A stretch of DNA of 39,612 nt from an uncultured Algibacter sp. (GTDB lineage: Bacteria; Bacteroidota; Bacteroidia; Flavobacteriales; Flavobacteriaceae), in the NCBI GenBank assembly GCA_947502405.1, contig CANMZT010000023.1, forward strand, positions 1-39,612, given 5' to 3'. A program made the position numbers and the translations under genes. The notes beneath the pieces are model-generated. The model was not told the origin of the DNA and did not search any database. It worked only from the letters and a program-made list of their open reading frames with translations. This document shows positions 19,759-27,241 of this stretch, in pieces; the stretch's first letter is position 1; every line of letters begins with the position of its first letter.

Positions 19759-19870
19759 GGCGTTACCACAAGGGGCGGGCTTTCCGTTGCAAGTCCTCGC
19801 AACTCTCCCGACCCCGATAGCTATCGGGGTCGGGATCGGGCTGTGGGCTTTCCACTGCAATCCCTAACGC
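19759..19870 (+). repeat. Dispersed intergenic repeat, copy 3, with nested palindrome
   Basis: Ends match the family (GGGCGTTACCACAAGGG... and ...GCAATCCCTAACGC). Inside, between the shared AAGTCCTCGC and GCTGTGGGCT blocks, sits a perfect 30-bp palindrome at 19806-19835 centred on GATAGCTATC. Copies 4 and 5 have unrelated short interiors at the same place. Confidence 0.9.
19806..19835. repeat. Perfect 30-bp palindrome inside repeat copy 3
   Basis: TCCCGACCCCGATAG and its exact reverse complement are joined with no spacer. GC-rich in an AT-rich chromosome, it could form a cruciform or a strong RNA hairpin. I recall similar GATAGCTATC palindromes between genes in other Flavobacteriaceae, but cannot check this here. 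Confidence 0.9.
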
Positions 19871-19895
19871 GGGTCTATCCGCCAAAATCAGTATT

Positions 19896-20504
19896 CTAAT
19901 CCAGTAGCTTTTTATCCTCAACGCCTATTTCCAATGCCGAATAATCCAGCTTCCAACCAATAGTTTCAACAATAGTTTCAATAAGCAAAATAGTTTCTAA
20001 AGCTTCTTTTTGGGCTACTTGTATCAGTCCACTCTCAGGTATTTTATCTTGAATATGCTGTTTGGCTTCATTGTGTAACCCCGTTAAATCATTAGCTTCA
20101 AACTTGTTAAAATACCCATCAGACTTATCATAATAATTCAAGTTTGTCTCTATTGAAAGTACTTCAGGCTGCGGAAAATGCTTTAAAACAATCTTCTTGT
20201 TATCAGTATCTGCCTGTAAATCAATTTTAGATAAATCATAACCCACATGCGCTTTAGCATTTATAACCACCAAAGCTTTCTTTTTACTAGAAATAAGTTT
20301 TAAAAAGCGTTGTTTTACATCTTCGTAATGATAAATTTCAGCAAAATCACCTTCAACAGTTATAAACTTACATACTTTTTTAATCTTATCTAAAAGTATG
20401 GTTGATTGCGAGTTCACAAGCTGCTTTTTCTTAATAGATTTTAAAACTGTAACCACACCTAAGGTTACTAAAATTCCAATAATTGCTGCAAAAAAAACTT
20501 CCAT
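19896..20504 (-). CDS. DUF4230 domain protein (single membrane anchor)
   Basis: A 202-residue protein. An N-terminal membrane helix (about 3-21) is followed by a basic stretch and a DUF4230 domain: KVCKFITVEGDFAEIYHYED, KALVVINAKAHVGYDLSKID, KKIVLKHFPQPEVLSIETN and the C-terminal helix with KEALETILLIETIVETIGW. The family is of unknown function. It is the last gene of a five-gene minus-strand operon and begins directly after the stop of the cyclase-family gene. The large domain is probably on the outer face of the inner membrane. Confidence 0.9.
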   Translation of the reverse strand: MEVFFAAIIGILVTLGVVTVLKSIKKKQLVNSQSTILLDKIKKVCKFITVEGDFAEIYHYEDVKQRFLKLISSKKKALVVINAKAHVGYDLSKIDLQADTDNKKIVLKHFPQPEVLSIETNLNYYDKSDGYFNKFEANDLTGLHNEAKQHIQDKIPESGLIQVAQKEALETILLIETIVETIGWKLDYSALEIGVEDKKLLD

Positions 20505-21254
20505 TTAACTTATAACTTTATATAAAACAGGTTTACTTGGTGAGGCATCATTCTCAAATGGTGCAATTTGTAAATTTAAAAAATACTCGCCGTCTTCAAT
20601 TTTATTAGACACATAAATAAACTCAGTTATAGTAGCATCCAATCGTAGTTTACCTTTAGTATTCCAAAATATATTATGCCCTAGCAACTCACCGCCATCT
20701 TTTTCCCTATCAATACTAGGCAAGTCTACTAACAAATGTTTTATGCCTTTATCAACTAAAAACTTAACAGCATCTGCTTTTAAGTATGGCCAATTGGTAT
20801 TAGAATATTGCCTCGAAAATTTATCTCTGGTATTAGGTATAGTTCTTAAAATAATAGCATCTCGTTTTTTATTCCCTAAAGCAAATTGGATTTGCTTTTT
20901 TGAAATAACTTGATCTTCACCATCCTTTTCTGGTGCAACAGTAATCACTTCAGCCAAAAAAAAGAACGTCTTCAAATTTTTATTTATAGAATATACTTTT
21001 TCTGTAATATGGCCCACACATTCGGTATGTGTGCCATGAGCATGCGGATTAAATTCTATATTATTAAAATTAATGTCTGCGCCCTCGCTTACAGCAGCTA
21101 CCCAATCACCGTCTTTTACAGGTTCTATTTTAGGCTCATCAACATACCATGCATTTACATTTTTTTTTGATGACATTAATGGCATTGAAATATCAAGTGG
21201 TTCTGATAGATTTATTTGAAGTTTTCTAGAGTTATATTGTATGGTTGCAATCAA
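20505..21254 (-). CDS. Cyclase-family metal-dependent hydrolase (kynurenine formamidase-like), TTG start
   Basis: A 249-residue protein of the cyclase family (PF04199 type). The metal-binding signature appears as NPHAHGTHTECVGH, close to the usual HxGTHxD, with a Glu where Asp is common. A later ELLGHNIFWN segment and KGIKHLLVDLPSID support the fold. The start is TTG (21252-21254), which overlaps the hemW stop in a TTGA arrangement. The next in-frame ATG would remove the first strand (IATIQYNSRKLQINLSEP). Family members hydrolyse amides or lactones, for example N-formylkynurenine, but the substrate here is unknown and no tryptophan-catabolism genes adjoin. Confidence 0.88.
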   Translation of the reverse strand: MIATIQYNSRKLQINLSEPLDISMPLMSSKKNVNAWYVDEPKIEPVKDGDWVAAVSEGADINFNNIEFNPHAHGTHTECVGHITEKVYSINKNLKTFFFLAEVITVAPEKDGEDQVISKKQIQFALGNKKRDAIILRTIPNTRDKFSRQYSNTNWPYLKADAVKFLVDKGIKHLLVDLPSIDREKDGGELLGHNIFWNTKGKLRLDATITEFIYVSNKIEDGEYFLNLQIAPFENDASPSKPVLYKVIS

Positions 21255-22429
21255 GATAAATTAATTTTAAAAAGGTCTGAGGCTATACCATCACTTAAAA
21301 ATTTTCCTTTTTTGGTGGTTAGTAATTTGTCATCATCAAGATACAATAAATGTTGATTAATATAAATATCTGCTTGCTTTAAAAGGTACTTTTTATAGTT
21401 TTCACCAAAATCGCTTTCCACTTTTTTTAAAGATACGCCCCAAATAGTTCTTAAACCAGTCATAATGTATTCATTAAACTTGTCTGTTACAGAAAGGGTT
21501 TCTACTTCTAAAGGCAACTTATTTTCCAGAATGTGCTTTATGTACTTTGTATTATTAGACACGTTCCAACTGCGTTGGTCACCATTAAACGAATGTGCCG
21601 ATGGTCCGATACCTAAATAAGATTTCCCTAACCAATAGGAAGAATTATTTTTACTAAAATAGTTGGGCTTACCAAAGTTTGAAAGTTCGTAATTAACAAA
21701 ACCTGAGTTTTCTAATTTGTCTACAAGGATATTAAATTGCTCTTGTGCTAAATCGTCATCAACATTTTCAATAACCCCTTTTTTAATAAACGTCTCTAAA
21801 GCTGTTTTAGACTCAACCGTTAAAGCATAACAAGATATATGCGGGACGTTAAATGACAAAGCTGTTTCTATATTTTGAATCCATGCCATATTGCTTAACC
21901 CTGGAATGCCGTAGATTAAATCGATAGAAATATTATCGAAATAACGTATAGCTTCAGACAAACATGCTTTTGCTTCGGTTTCATTATGTGCGCGATTCAT
22001 TAACTTTAAATCTCGCTCAAAAAACGATTGAATCCCGATTGAAAGTCGATTTATTCCAATTTGCCTATAGTTTTCAAAAATTGAGTTTTTTGTAAGACCT
22101 CCCGACTGCGCTCGAGGTGACAGATTAGCTTCAGCCAAATCATCTGGATTGGCTTCTAAAGTTATTTCTGGGTTTTCAATAACATTGAAATTCTCATAAA
22201 CAGCTTGAATTAAAAATTGTAATTCTTCAGTCGCTAATAAACTTGGAGTACCACCACCAAAATAGATGGTTTCAATTGTTTCGTTTTTTAGCTCATTTTT
22301 TCTTAGTTGTAATTCTTTAACTAAACATTGAATGAGGTTATCTTTCTTTTTTAAAGATGTCGAAAAATGAAAATCGCAATAGTAGCAGGCTTGTTTGCAG
22401 AATGGTATGTGGATGTATATACCAGCCAT
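21251..22429 (-). CDS. hemW: HemW, radical-SAM heme chaperone (coproporphyrinogen oxidase-like)
   Basis: A 392-residue radical-SAM protein. The iron-sulfur motif is CKQACYYC (C11, C15, C18), and SAM-binding features are YFGGGTPS (56-63), EANPDD (92-97) and INRLSIGIQSF (126-136). The C-terminal HemW domain has the GLGxSAHS-like LGIGPSAHSFNG. HemW transfers heme to apoproteins and is often misnamed HemN. It starts by a one-base TAATG overlap with ruvC and overlaps the next gene. Anomaly: between EANPDDL and GINRLS there are about 27 residues where relatives normally have about 12. The extra SPRAQSGG region is encoded by a GC-rich imperfect palindrome (about 22097-22118), suggesting an in-frame repeat insertion. 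Confidence 0.93.
   Translation of the reverse strand: MAGIYIHIPFCKQACYYCDFHFSTSLKKKDNLIQCLVKELQLRKNELKNETIETIYFGGGTPSLLATEELQFLIQAVYENFNVIENPEITLEANPDDLAEANLSPRAQSGGLTKNSIFENYRQIGINRLSIGIQSFFERDLKLMNRAHNETEAKACLSEAIRYFDNISIDLIYGIPGLSNMAWIQNIETALSFNVPHISCYALTVESKTALETFIKKGVIENVDDDLAQEQFNILVDKLENSGFVNYELSNFGKPNYFSKNNSSYWLGKSYLGIGPSAHSFNGDQRSWNVSNNTKYIKHILENKLPLEVETLSVTDKFNEYIMTGLRTIWGVSLKKVESDFGENYKKYLLKQADIYINQHLLYLDDDKLLTTKKGKFLSDGIASDLFKINLS
22090..22125. repeat. Palindromic unit inserted in frame within hemW
   Basis: On the minus strand CTGTCACCTCGAGCGCAGTC runs into GGGAGGTCTTAC. Arms ACCTC/GAGGT at 22097-22118 enclose GCGCAG. The composition is GC-rich against AT-rich surroundings, and it encodes extra residues (SPRAQSGG) not expected in HemW. 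The exact insertion borders cannot be fixed without homologues. Confidence 0.65.
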
Positions 22430-22983
22430 TATTTTTTAACTCTACCTTCATTCTGCTTAACAAAAGCACTCCACCCAGAGTAACTCTTACCAACCTCGAT
22501 TCTACCAGAATTATAAAAATGACAAACCGCTGCCGCTAAACCATCGGTAGCATCTAAATTTTTGGGTAAGGTTTTTAAACCCAATAAACTTTGAAGCATT
22601 TTGGCCACTTGCTCTTTACTGGCATTTCCGTTACCCGTAATAGCCATTTTTATTTTCTTTGGAAGATATTCTGTTATGGGAATTTCTCGACTTAATCCGG
22701 CAGCCATAGCAACTCCTTGTGCTCTACCTAATTTTAGCATACTCTGCACATTTTTACCAAAAAACGGCGCTTCAATAGCAATTTCATCAGGATTGTGAGT
22801 ATCAATCAATTCAATAGTCCGTTCAAAAATGAGTTTTAATTTCAAATAATGGTCACTATACTTTTTTAAATCGAGTTCGTTAAGTTGAACAAACTGCATC
22901 TTTTTGCCAACCACTTTTATAAGCCCGAAACCCATAATGGTTGTACCTGGGTCAATCCCTAAAATAATTCTTTCCTTTTGCAT
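22429..22983 (-). CDS. ruvC: RuvC Holliday junction resolvase
   Basis: I chose the ATG at 22981-22983 (184 residues, [14 protein letters not shown]). The upstream in-frame ATG at 23004 lies inside the preceding coding sequence. The catalytic acidic set is visible: D11 (GIDPGT), E71 ([11 protein letters not shown]), D144 and D147 ([14 protein letters not shown]). RuvC resolves four-way junctions with RuvAB in recombination repair. It overlaps the upstream gene and hemW by single bases (TAATG), so translation is probably coupled. Pairing of ruvC with hemW is seen in other Flavobacteriaceae as far as I recall. Length is normal. Confidence 0.96.
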   Translation of the reverse strand: MQKERIILGIDPGTTIMGFGLIKVVGKKMQFVQLNELDLKKYSDHYLKLKLIFERTIELIDTHNPDEIAIEAPFFGKNVQSMLKLGRAQGVAMAAGLSREIPITEYLPKKIKMAITGNGNASKEQVAKMLQSLLGLKTLPKNLDATDGLAAAVCHFYNSGRIEVGKSYSGWSAFVKQNEGRVKK

Positions 22984-23621
22984 TAATCTCCACAATAATA
23001 ACAACCACTTAGCGAAATAGATGCGCCAAACGTTACAGTTAATAAATCTCCGTTAAACGATCCAATACCATTAGAAACAGGATTAAAATCTTTACCAAAG
23101 CCAAAAATATAAGACGTATCTATATAAATAGAGAGTTTATCTGAAATACCATAATGAAGTTCTATACCTCCCATGGCATTTAAATACGATATTTTATTAT
23201 CTCCATAATTTCCGAGGGGTTTAATCATAGAATACCCAGGACCTGCATGAATAAAAGTTCCCATTTTATTAGAAAAACTTGTAATTATTGAAACATCGTA
23301 AACCGCTTGTAAATTAATCCGCGTGTAATTTACTTTAAATTCAGAGGTGTTATCAGCATTAGAAAATCTATTAAAACCAAAATCTAGTTTTGCACCTAAT
23401 TGCCGCTTAAACATATATTGCACACCTAAGTTAATTGTTGGAAAATTAATTGAATTTGCTTCAAAATCATTTACAAATCCATTTGAAGATGGACTATTTA
23501 CCCCCAAAGCAAATTGGGCTTTAACAGTACTTGTATCACCTTGAGAAAAGCTTGAAAAACCACAAATTAAAAAAGCTAATGCTAACCAAAATTGTGTATT
23601 ACATTTAAAACTTAAGGTCAT
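22983..23621 (-). CDS. Outer-membrane beta-barrel protein
   Basis: A 212-residue protein with a signal peptide (about 1-27, ending SSFSQ). Alternating strands end in aromatic residues ([91 protein letters not shown]), matching small eight-stranded OmpW/OmpX-like barrels. It ends CYYCGD, where two Cys could form a disulfide. There is no OmpA peptidoglycan-binding domain. It is the first gene of a five-gene operon with ruvC and hemW, the stop overlapping ruvC by one base, and is divergent from 23651 with only 29 bp between, so promoters must lie within coding sequence. Confidence 0.85.
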   Translation of the reverse strand: MTLSFKCNTQFWLALAFLICGFSSFSQGDTSTVKAQFALGVNSPSSNGFVNDFEANSINFPTINLGVQYMFKRQLGAKLDFGFNRFSNADNTSEFKVNYTRINLQAVYDVSIITSFSNKMGTFIHAGPGYSMIKPLGNYGDNKISYLNAMGGIELHYGISDKLSIYIDTSYIFGFGKDFNPVSNGIGSFNGDLLTVTFGASISLSGCYYCGD

Positions 23622-23650
23622 GTGGTAATATTAATTTAATTTGCAGCTCA

Positions 23651-24625
23651 ATGTATTATGCGCTACCATACAAAACTAAACAATTCTTTTTTGTACTTAT
23701 TAAATTAAGTATTGTTGTTGGCGCATGTTATTTTATCTATCAAAAATTAGCTAATAATAATGCGCTAAGCTTTTTTGATTTTACTCAAGTTTTAGTAAAA
23801 AACAACGTTTTTTTATCAAAAACCATCATTTTTTTATTCGTTTTAAGCTTTTTTAATTGGTTTTTGGAAATTTTAAAATGGAAGACTTTAGTGCATCCCG
23901 TAAAAAAAATCACTTTTAAAAATGCCTTAGAGCAAAGTTTAGGCGCATTAACCGCATCCTTATTTACACCAAACCGTATTGGTGAATACGGAGCCAAAGC
24001 CATTTACTACGCAACAAATTTGAGAAAACGCATTATGCTTATTAATCTCATGAGTAATATTTTACAAATGAGTATTACTACTATTCTGGGTATTATCGGT
24101 TTTAGTATTTATATCACTAAGTACAATCCAGAAATAAACCATTTCAAAATCGCTCGGTTTTTTGTTTTTGTAGTTGTAGCTATTGTTTTATTAGGCTTTG
24201 GAATCAGCAAAAGTAAATTTACTATCAAGGGATTTTCAATTAATAAAATAAAGGATTTCATTACTAAATATCCAAAAAACAAACTGGTTTTAGGATTTAT
24301 ATTCTCATTAGTTCGATACGCTATTTTTTCTTTTCAGTTTTATGTATTACTCTACATCTTCAAAATAAATTTAAGTTATTTAGATGCTATGGTCATTATA
24401 ATTTCCATGTATTTATTAGCTTCCATAGTACCATCTATTTTTATTTTTGATGTTGTTATAAAAGGTAGTATTGCTGTATATTTATTCTCGCTGGCAGGTG
24501 TAAATGAAGTAATTATTTTATCTATTATTACTGTTATGTGGTTACTAAATTTTGTAATTCCTAGTGTATTTGGCAGCTATTATGTACTTAATTTTAACTT
24601 CCCAAAAAGTGATGATGAGATATGA
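23651..24625 (+). CDS. LPG-synthase-TM-like (UPF0104/AglD type) membrane protein
   Basis: A 324-residue inner-membrane protein with about eight hydrophobic helices and the family signature around residues 92-115 (ALGALTASLFTPNRIGEYGAKAIYY). This resembles the flippase-like lysylphosphatidylglycerol-synthase transmembrane region. Such proteins are thought to flip or modify lipids and often accompany glycosyltransferases. Its stop overlaps the next ATG as ATGA, and that gene is a GT2 glycosyltransferase, supporting a joint role in lipid-linked glycan or glycolipid synthesis. The substrate is unknown. Confidence 0.85.
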   Translation: MYYALPYKTKQFFFVLIKLSIVVGACYFIYQKLANNNALSFFDFTQVLVKNNVFLSKTIIFLFVLSFFNWFLEILKWKTLVHPVKKITFKNALEQSLGALTASLFTPNRIGEYGAKAIYYATNLRKRIMLINLMSNILQMSITTILGIIGFSIYITKYNPEINHFKIARFFVFVVVAIVLLGFGISKSKFTIKGFSINKIKDFITKYPKNKLVLGFIFSLVRYAIFSFQFYVLLYIFKINLSYLDAMVIIISMYLLASIVPSIFIFDVVIKGSIAVYLFSLAGVNEVIILSIITVMWLLNFVIPSVFGSYYVLNFNFPKSDDEI

Positions 24626-25749
24626 TATTAACTAGCCTTGTCATCACAATAATTTACTTGTTTTTAATAGGACAATTCATTTTAGGTTTTGGAAAAATAT
24701 CACTTTTCAGATTAGAGGCAAAACCAGCTCAAACAAAATTTTCAATAATCATTCCTTTTAGAGATGAAGCAGAATATTTACCTGCTCTTTTAAAATCCAT
24801 TGAGGCTTTAAACTACCCAAAACAATATTTTGAAATTATTTTTGTTGATGATGATTCTCAAGACAACTCCCTTGAATTAATTGCAAGACACTTTGACGAT
24901 GACACACAGAGCAACATTAAGGTTATTCCAAACCATAGACTCACAAAATCTCCAAAAAAAGACGCCATCACCTCGGCGATAAAAAAAGCAAAACACGAAT
25001 GGATTATAACCACAGATGCCGATTGCGAATTACCTAAATACTGGCTGGATAGTTTTGACCAGTATATCCAAAAAAACAATGTCGTATCCATAGCTGCCCC
25101 TGTAACTTATAAAGAAGAACAATCATTTCTAGAACAGTTTCAAATTCTAGATATATTAAGTTTACAAGGAGCAACTATTGGCGGTTTTGGTATCAATAAA
25201 CCCTTTTTATGTAACGGAGCAAATTTCGCTTACAAGAAATCTATTTTTGAAAAACTAAACGGTTTTAAAGGCAATACTACTATTGCTAGTGGCGATGATA
25301 TTTTCCTGCTCGAAAAAATAGTAAAAGCACACCCTAAACAGCTACATTATTTAAAATGCCAACACGCTATTGTTAAAACAAAATCGCAACCCACTTGGAA
25401 TGCTTTATTCTCACAAAGAGTACGTTGGAGTGCTAAAACTAGCCAATATAATAACTGGTTTGGAAAAGTTACTGGACTTGTTGTTTTACTTATGAACTTG
25501 CTTGTCATTATAAACCTTATACTCATCTGTTTTGGTGTTATAAATATTAAAATCCTATTTTATATACTGGTTATAAAATTTAGCATCGATTTCCTTTTAA
25601 TCTATAAATCCGCCGTATTCTTTAACCAAAAACACATCTTAAAAAGTTACGCACTAGGTTTTATTTTATATCTGTTTTTTAGTGTTTATATTGCCATTGC
25701 CTCTCTTTTTTTAGGATACACATGGAAAGGGAGATCCTTTAAAAAATAA
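24622..25749 (+). CDS. Family 2 glycosyltransferase (membrane-bound, processive type)
   Basis: A 375-residue protein. After an N-terminal helix, a GT-A fold follows: FSIIIPFRDEAEYLP (about 41-55), IIFVDDDSQD (73-82, nucleotide-sugar Asp), TTDADCELP (the DxD-like site), GANFAYKKS, ASGDDIFLLEK (catalytic Asp pair) and SQRVRWSAKT (QxxRW motif). Three C-terminal helices span about 285-370. The QxxRW motif links it to GT2 enzymes acting on lipid or polymer acceptors at the cytoplasmic face. It overlaps the upstream flippase-like gene by 4 bp. The product sugar and acceptor are not deducible. Confidence 0.93.
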   Translation: MILTSLVITIIYLFLIGQFILGFGKISLFRLEAKPAQTKFSIIIPFRDEAEYLPALLKSIEALNYPKQYFEIIFVDDDSQDNSLELIARHFDDDTQSNIKVIPNHRLTKSPKKDAITSAIKKAKHEWIITTDADCELPKYWLDSFDQYIQKNNVVSIAAPVTYKEEQSFLEQFQILDILSLQGATIGGFGINKPFLCNGANFAYKKSIFEKLNGFKGNTTIASGDDIFLLEKIVKAHPKQLHYLKCQHAIVKTKSQPTWNALFSQRVRWSAKTSQYNNWFGKVTGLVVLLMNLLVIINLILICFGVINIKILFYILVIKFSIDFLLIYKSAVFFNQKHILKSYALGFILYLFFSVYIAIASLFLGYTWKGRSFKK

Positions 25750-25769
25750 TTTTAGTAGTTTTATCACCC

Positions 25770-26504
25770 ATGGATTTATTCAAAAAAACGTCAAACCCAG
25801 CCTTTAACAATTACTTTTTTGGTGAAAGAAATGCATCACCTAAAACCATGTCTGTAACGGGCATTTTTATAAAATCCATGTTATCTATCGCCATAATTGT
25901 TATTATATCCATAGGTATGTGGCGGCTTCATGAGCAAGGTGTGAAAATTAAATGGTACTCGTTAGGTGGTATGCTAGCCGCAATAATTATAAGTATTGTA
26001 ATTTCCGTTCGTCAGCATTGGGCACATATTTTAGTGCCGCTTTACGCCATAGCAAAAGGATTCTTTTTGGGAGCTATGACGGTTTATGCACATGCACAAT
26101 TCCCTAATTTACCTTATCAAGCCATTGGCATTACTATAGTTACATTTATCGTAATGCTTTTACTCTACCAAACCCGAGTTATAGTTGTAACAAAAAAATT
26201 ACGCAGTGTAATTATCACTGCAGCAGCAAGCATATTTGTTATCTATATCATCTCATGGATTTTAAGCTTTTTCGGAATACAAGTTTTTATTTGGGGTACC
26301 TCATGGCCAGCCATTATATTTAATATTCTGGCAGCTATTTTCGCTTCATTATCCCTACTTCTCGATTTTGATTACATTGAGCGTCACAAAAACAAATCAC
26401 CAAAATATAAAGAGTGGATTGCTACCTGGGGGCTTTTAGTTACCCTAGTATGGCTGTACATGGAAGTTTTAAGACTCATGCGAAAATTAGCCATACGTTT
26501 TTAA
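25770..26504 (+). CDS. Bax inhibitor-1/YccA family membrane protein
   Basis: A 244-residue protein starting with the SNPAFNNYFF motif typical of bacterial YccA-like Bax inhibitor-1 proteins. Seven hydrophobic helices follow from about residue 30 to 235, with LLLDFDYIE (late Asp-containing helix) and a positively charged end. Family members act as pH-sensitive calcium leak channels or as modulators of FtsH. It is the last gene in the plus-strand set, 20 bp after the glycosyltransferase, and is followed by a dispersed repeat. Confidence 0.92.
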   Translation: MDLFKKTSNPAFNNYFFGERNASPKTMSVTGIFIKSMLSIAIIVIISIGMWRLHEQGVKIKWYSLGGMLAAIIISIVISVRQHWAHILVPLYAIAKGFFLGAMTVYAHAQFPNLPYQAIGITIVTFIVMLLLYQTRVIVVTKKLRSVIITAAASIFVIYIISWILSFFGIQVFIWGTSWPAIIFNILAAIFASLSLLLDFDYIERHKNKSPKYKEWIATWGLLVTLVWLYMEVLRLMRKLAIRF

Positions 26505-26513
26505 ATTTTTTAT

Positions 26514-26600
26514 GGCGTTACCCACAAGGGGTCGGGCTTTCTGTTACAAGTCCTCGCTTCGTTGCACTCGCTGTGGGCTTTCCTCTATAATCCCTAACGC
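26514..26600 (+). repeat. Dispersed intergenic repeat, copy 4
   Basis: Starts GGCGTTACCCACAAGGGGTC and ends AATCCCTAACGC. The interior has AAGTCCTCGC and GCTGTGGGCT blocks, identical to copies 3 and 5, around a short CTTCGTTGCACTC segment. It lies between convergent genes, so it might be transcribed from both sides. Confidence 0.9.
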
Positions 26601-26652
26601 ACCATCTGCCAACACTGTTGCATCAATCCAACCTATTTATTATCAGCCAAAA

Positions 26653-27129
26653 TTAGTCAACACTAATAATTATTGGTAAATCAAACTCCGTGGTAACCTG
26701 TTGCCCGCGTTTTATGGCTGAATAAATCTTAGGTAAAGCCTCTAAACTTTTATCAAGTAAACTTTTAATATTAGGAATTTCTTTAAGCGTTAACGAGTCT
26801 ATTTTAGCGTTAGTTAACATGAGTTCCCCCATTTTAGAAACCTGAAACGCTAATTGGATAGTATCCTCAATATCTTGCGTTACTACAATCTTTTCATCTT
26901 GTAAAAAACCAGTAATATTACTAGTTATGGTTTCTTGAAAACACCGTGTTTTTTCATCTTTGCCTATTACCGAATCACAAACAGAAAAACTGGGATATTC
27001 ATCAACATCATTCCAATTAAAGGTTTCCAATTCTTCTTTTAAAATAGCTTCAGAAGACGTTTTTTTAACCTTAAAATAGTCACAAGATGTGAGTAATAAA
27101 ACAAATAAAAAAACAAAAGAATACCTCAT
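26653..27129 (-). CDS. Lipoprotein with degenerate TonB-C-like domain
   Basis: A 158-residue protein with signal sequence and lipobox LLLTSC (Cys at about 16). The remainder mirrors the C-terminal domain of the M56 peptidase encoded just upstream. YPSFSVCDSVIGKDEKTRCFQETI lines up with the peptidase's YPGCESLPVSEQKNCMAMNV, and ALPKIYSAIKRGQQVTTEFDLPIII with its TLPKFIPGEHKGKKVNVPYTLPIIF. The central segment is shorter and less conserved. It likely sits in the outer membrane or outer leaflet facing the periplasm and may compete with or assist the peptidase domain. Relation by eye only; no function can be claimed. The gene is 112 bp downstream of the peptidase gene, after a terminator. Confidence 0.75.
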   Translation of the reverse strand: MRYSFVFLFVLLLTSCDYFKVKKTSSEAILKEELETFNWNDVDEYPSFSVCDSVIGKDEKTRCFQETITSNITGFLQDEKIVVTQDIEDTIQLAFQVSKMGELMLTNAKIDSLTLKEIPNIKSLLDKSLEALPKIYSAIKRGQQVTTEFDLPIIISVD

Positions 27130-27190
27130 GAATTACAACTGAAACCGAAAAGTACAATTTTTTTGTGTTCTATAAAATCTAAAAAACAAA

Positions 27191-27212
27191 AACCGAAGTT
27201 AAAACTTCGGTT
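27191..27212 (-). terminator. Rho-independent terminator of the second M56 gene
   Basis: A perfect 10-bp stem AACCGAAGTT/AACTTCGGTT with a two-base loop (possibly longer in practice) followed by T-rich sequence on the minus strand, 29 bp past the stop codon. Confidence 0.8.
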
Positions 27213-27241
27213 CTATTTAATATTTAGTAAAAGTGCTGTAT

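Noticed and set aside
11355-19870. Repeat ends as integron attC sites (GTT/AAC cores)
   Set aside because: The GCGTTACC/CCCTAACGC ends resemble but do not fit GTTRRRY/RYYYAAC, there is no integrase, no cassette arrangement and the sites are not in tandem.
19657-19899. 80-codon plus-strand frame through repeat copy 3
   Set aside because: It is antisense to the YjbR gene and then enters the repeat; composition follows the repeat, not coding sequence.
23651-26504. Possibility that the flippase-like/GT2/Bax genes form a capsule or O-antigen locus
   Set aside because: Only one glycosyltransferase and no polymerase, Wzx/Wzy or sugar-nucleotide genes are present; three genes are too few to support such a locus.
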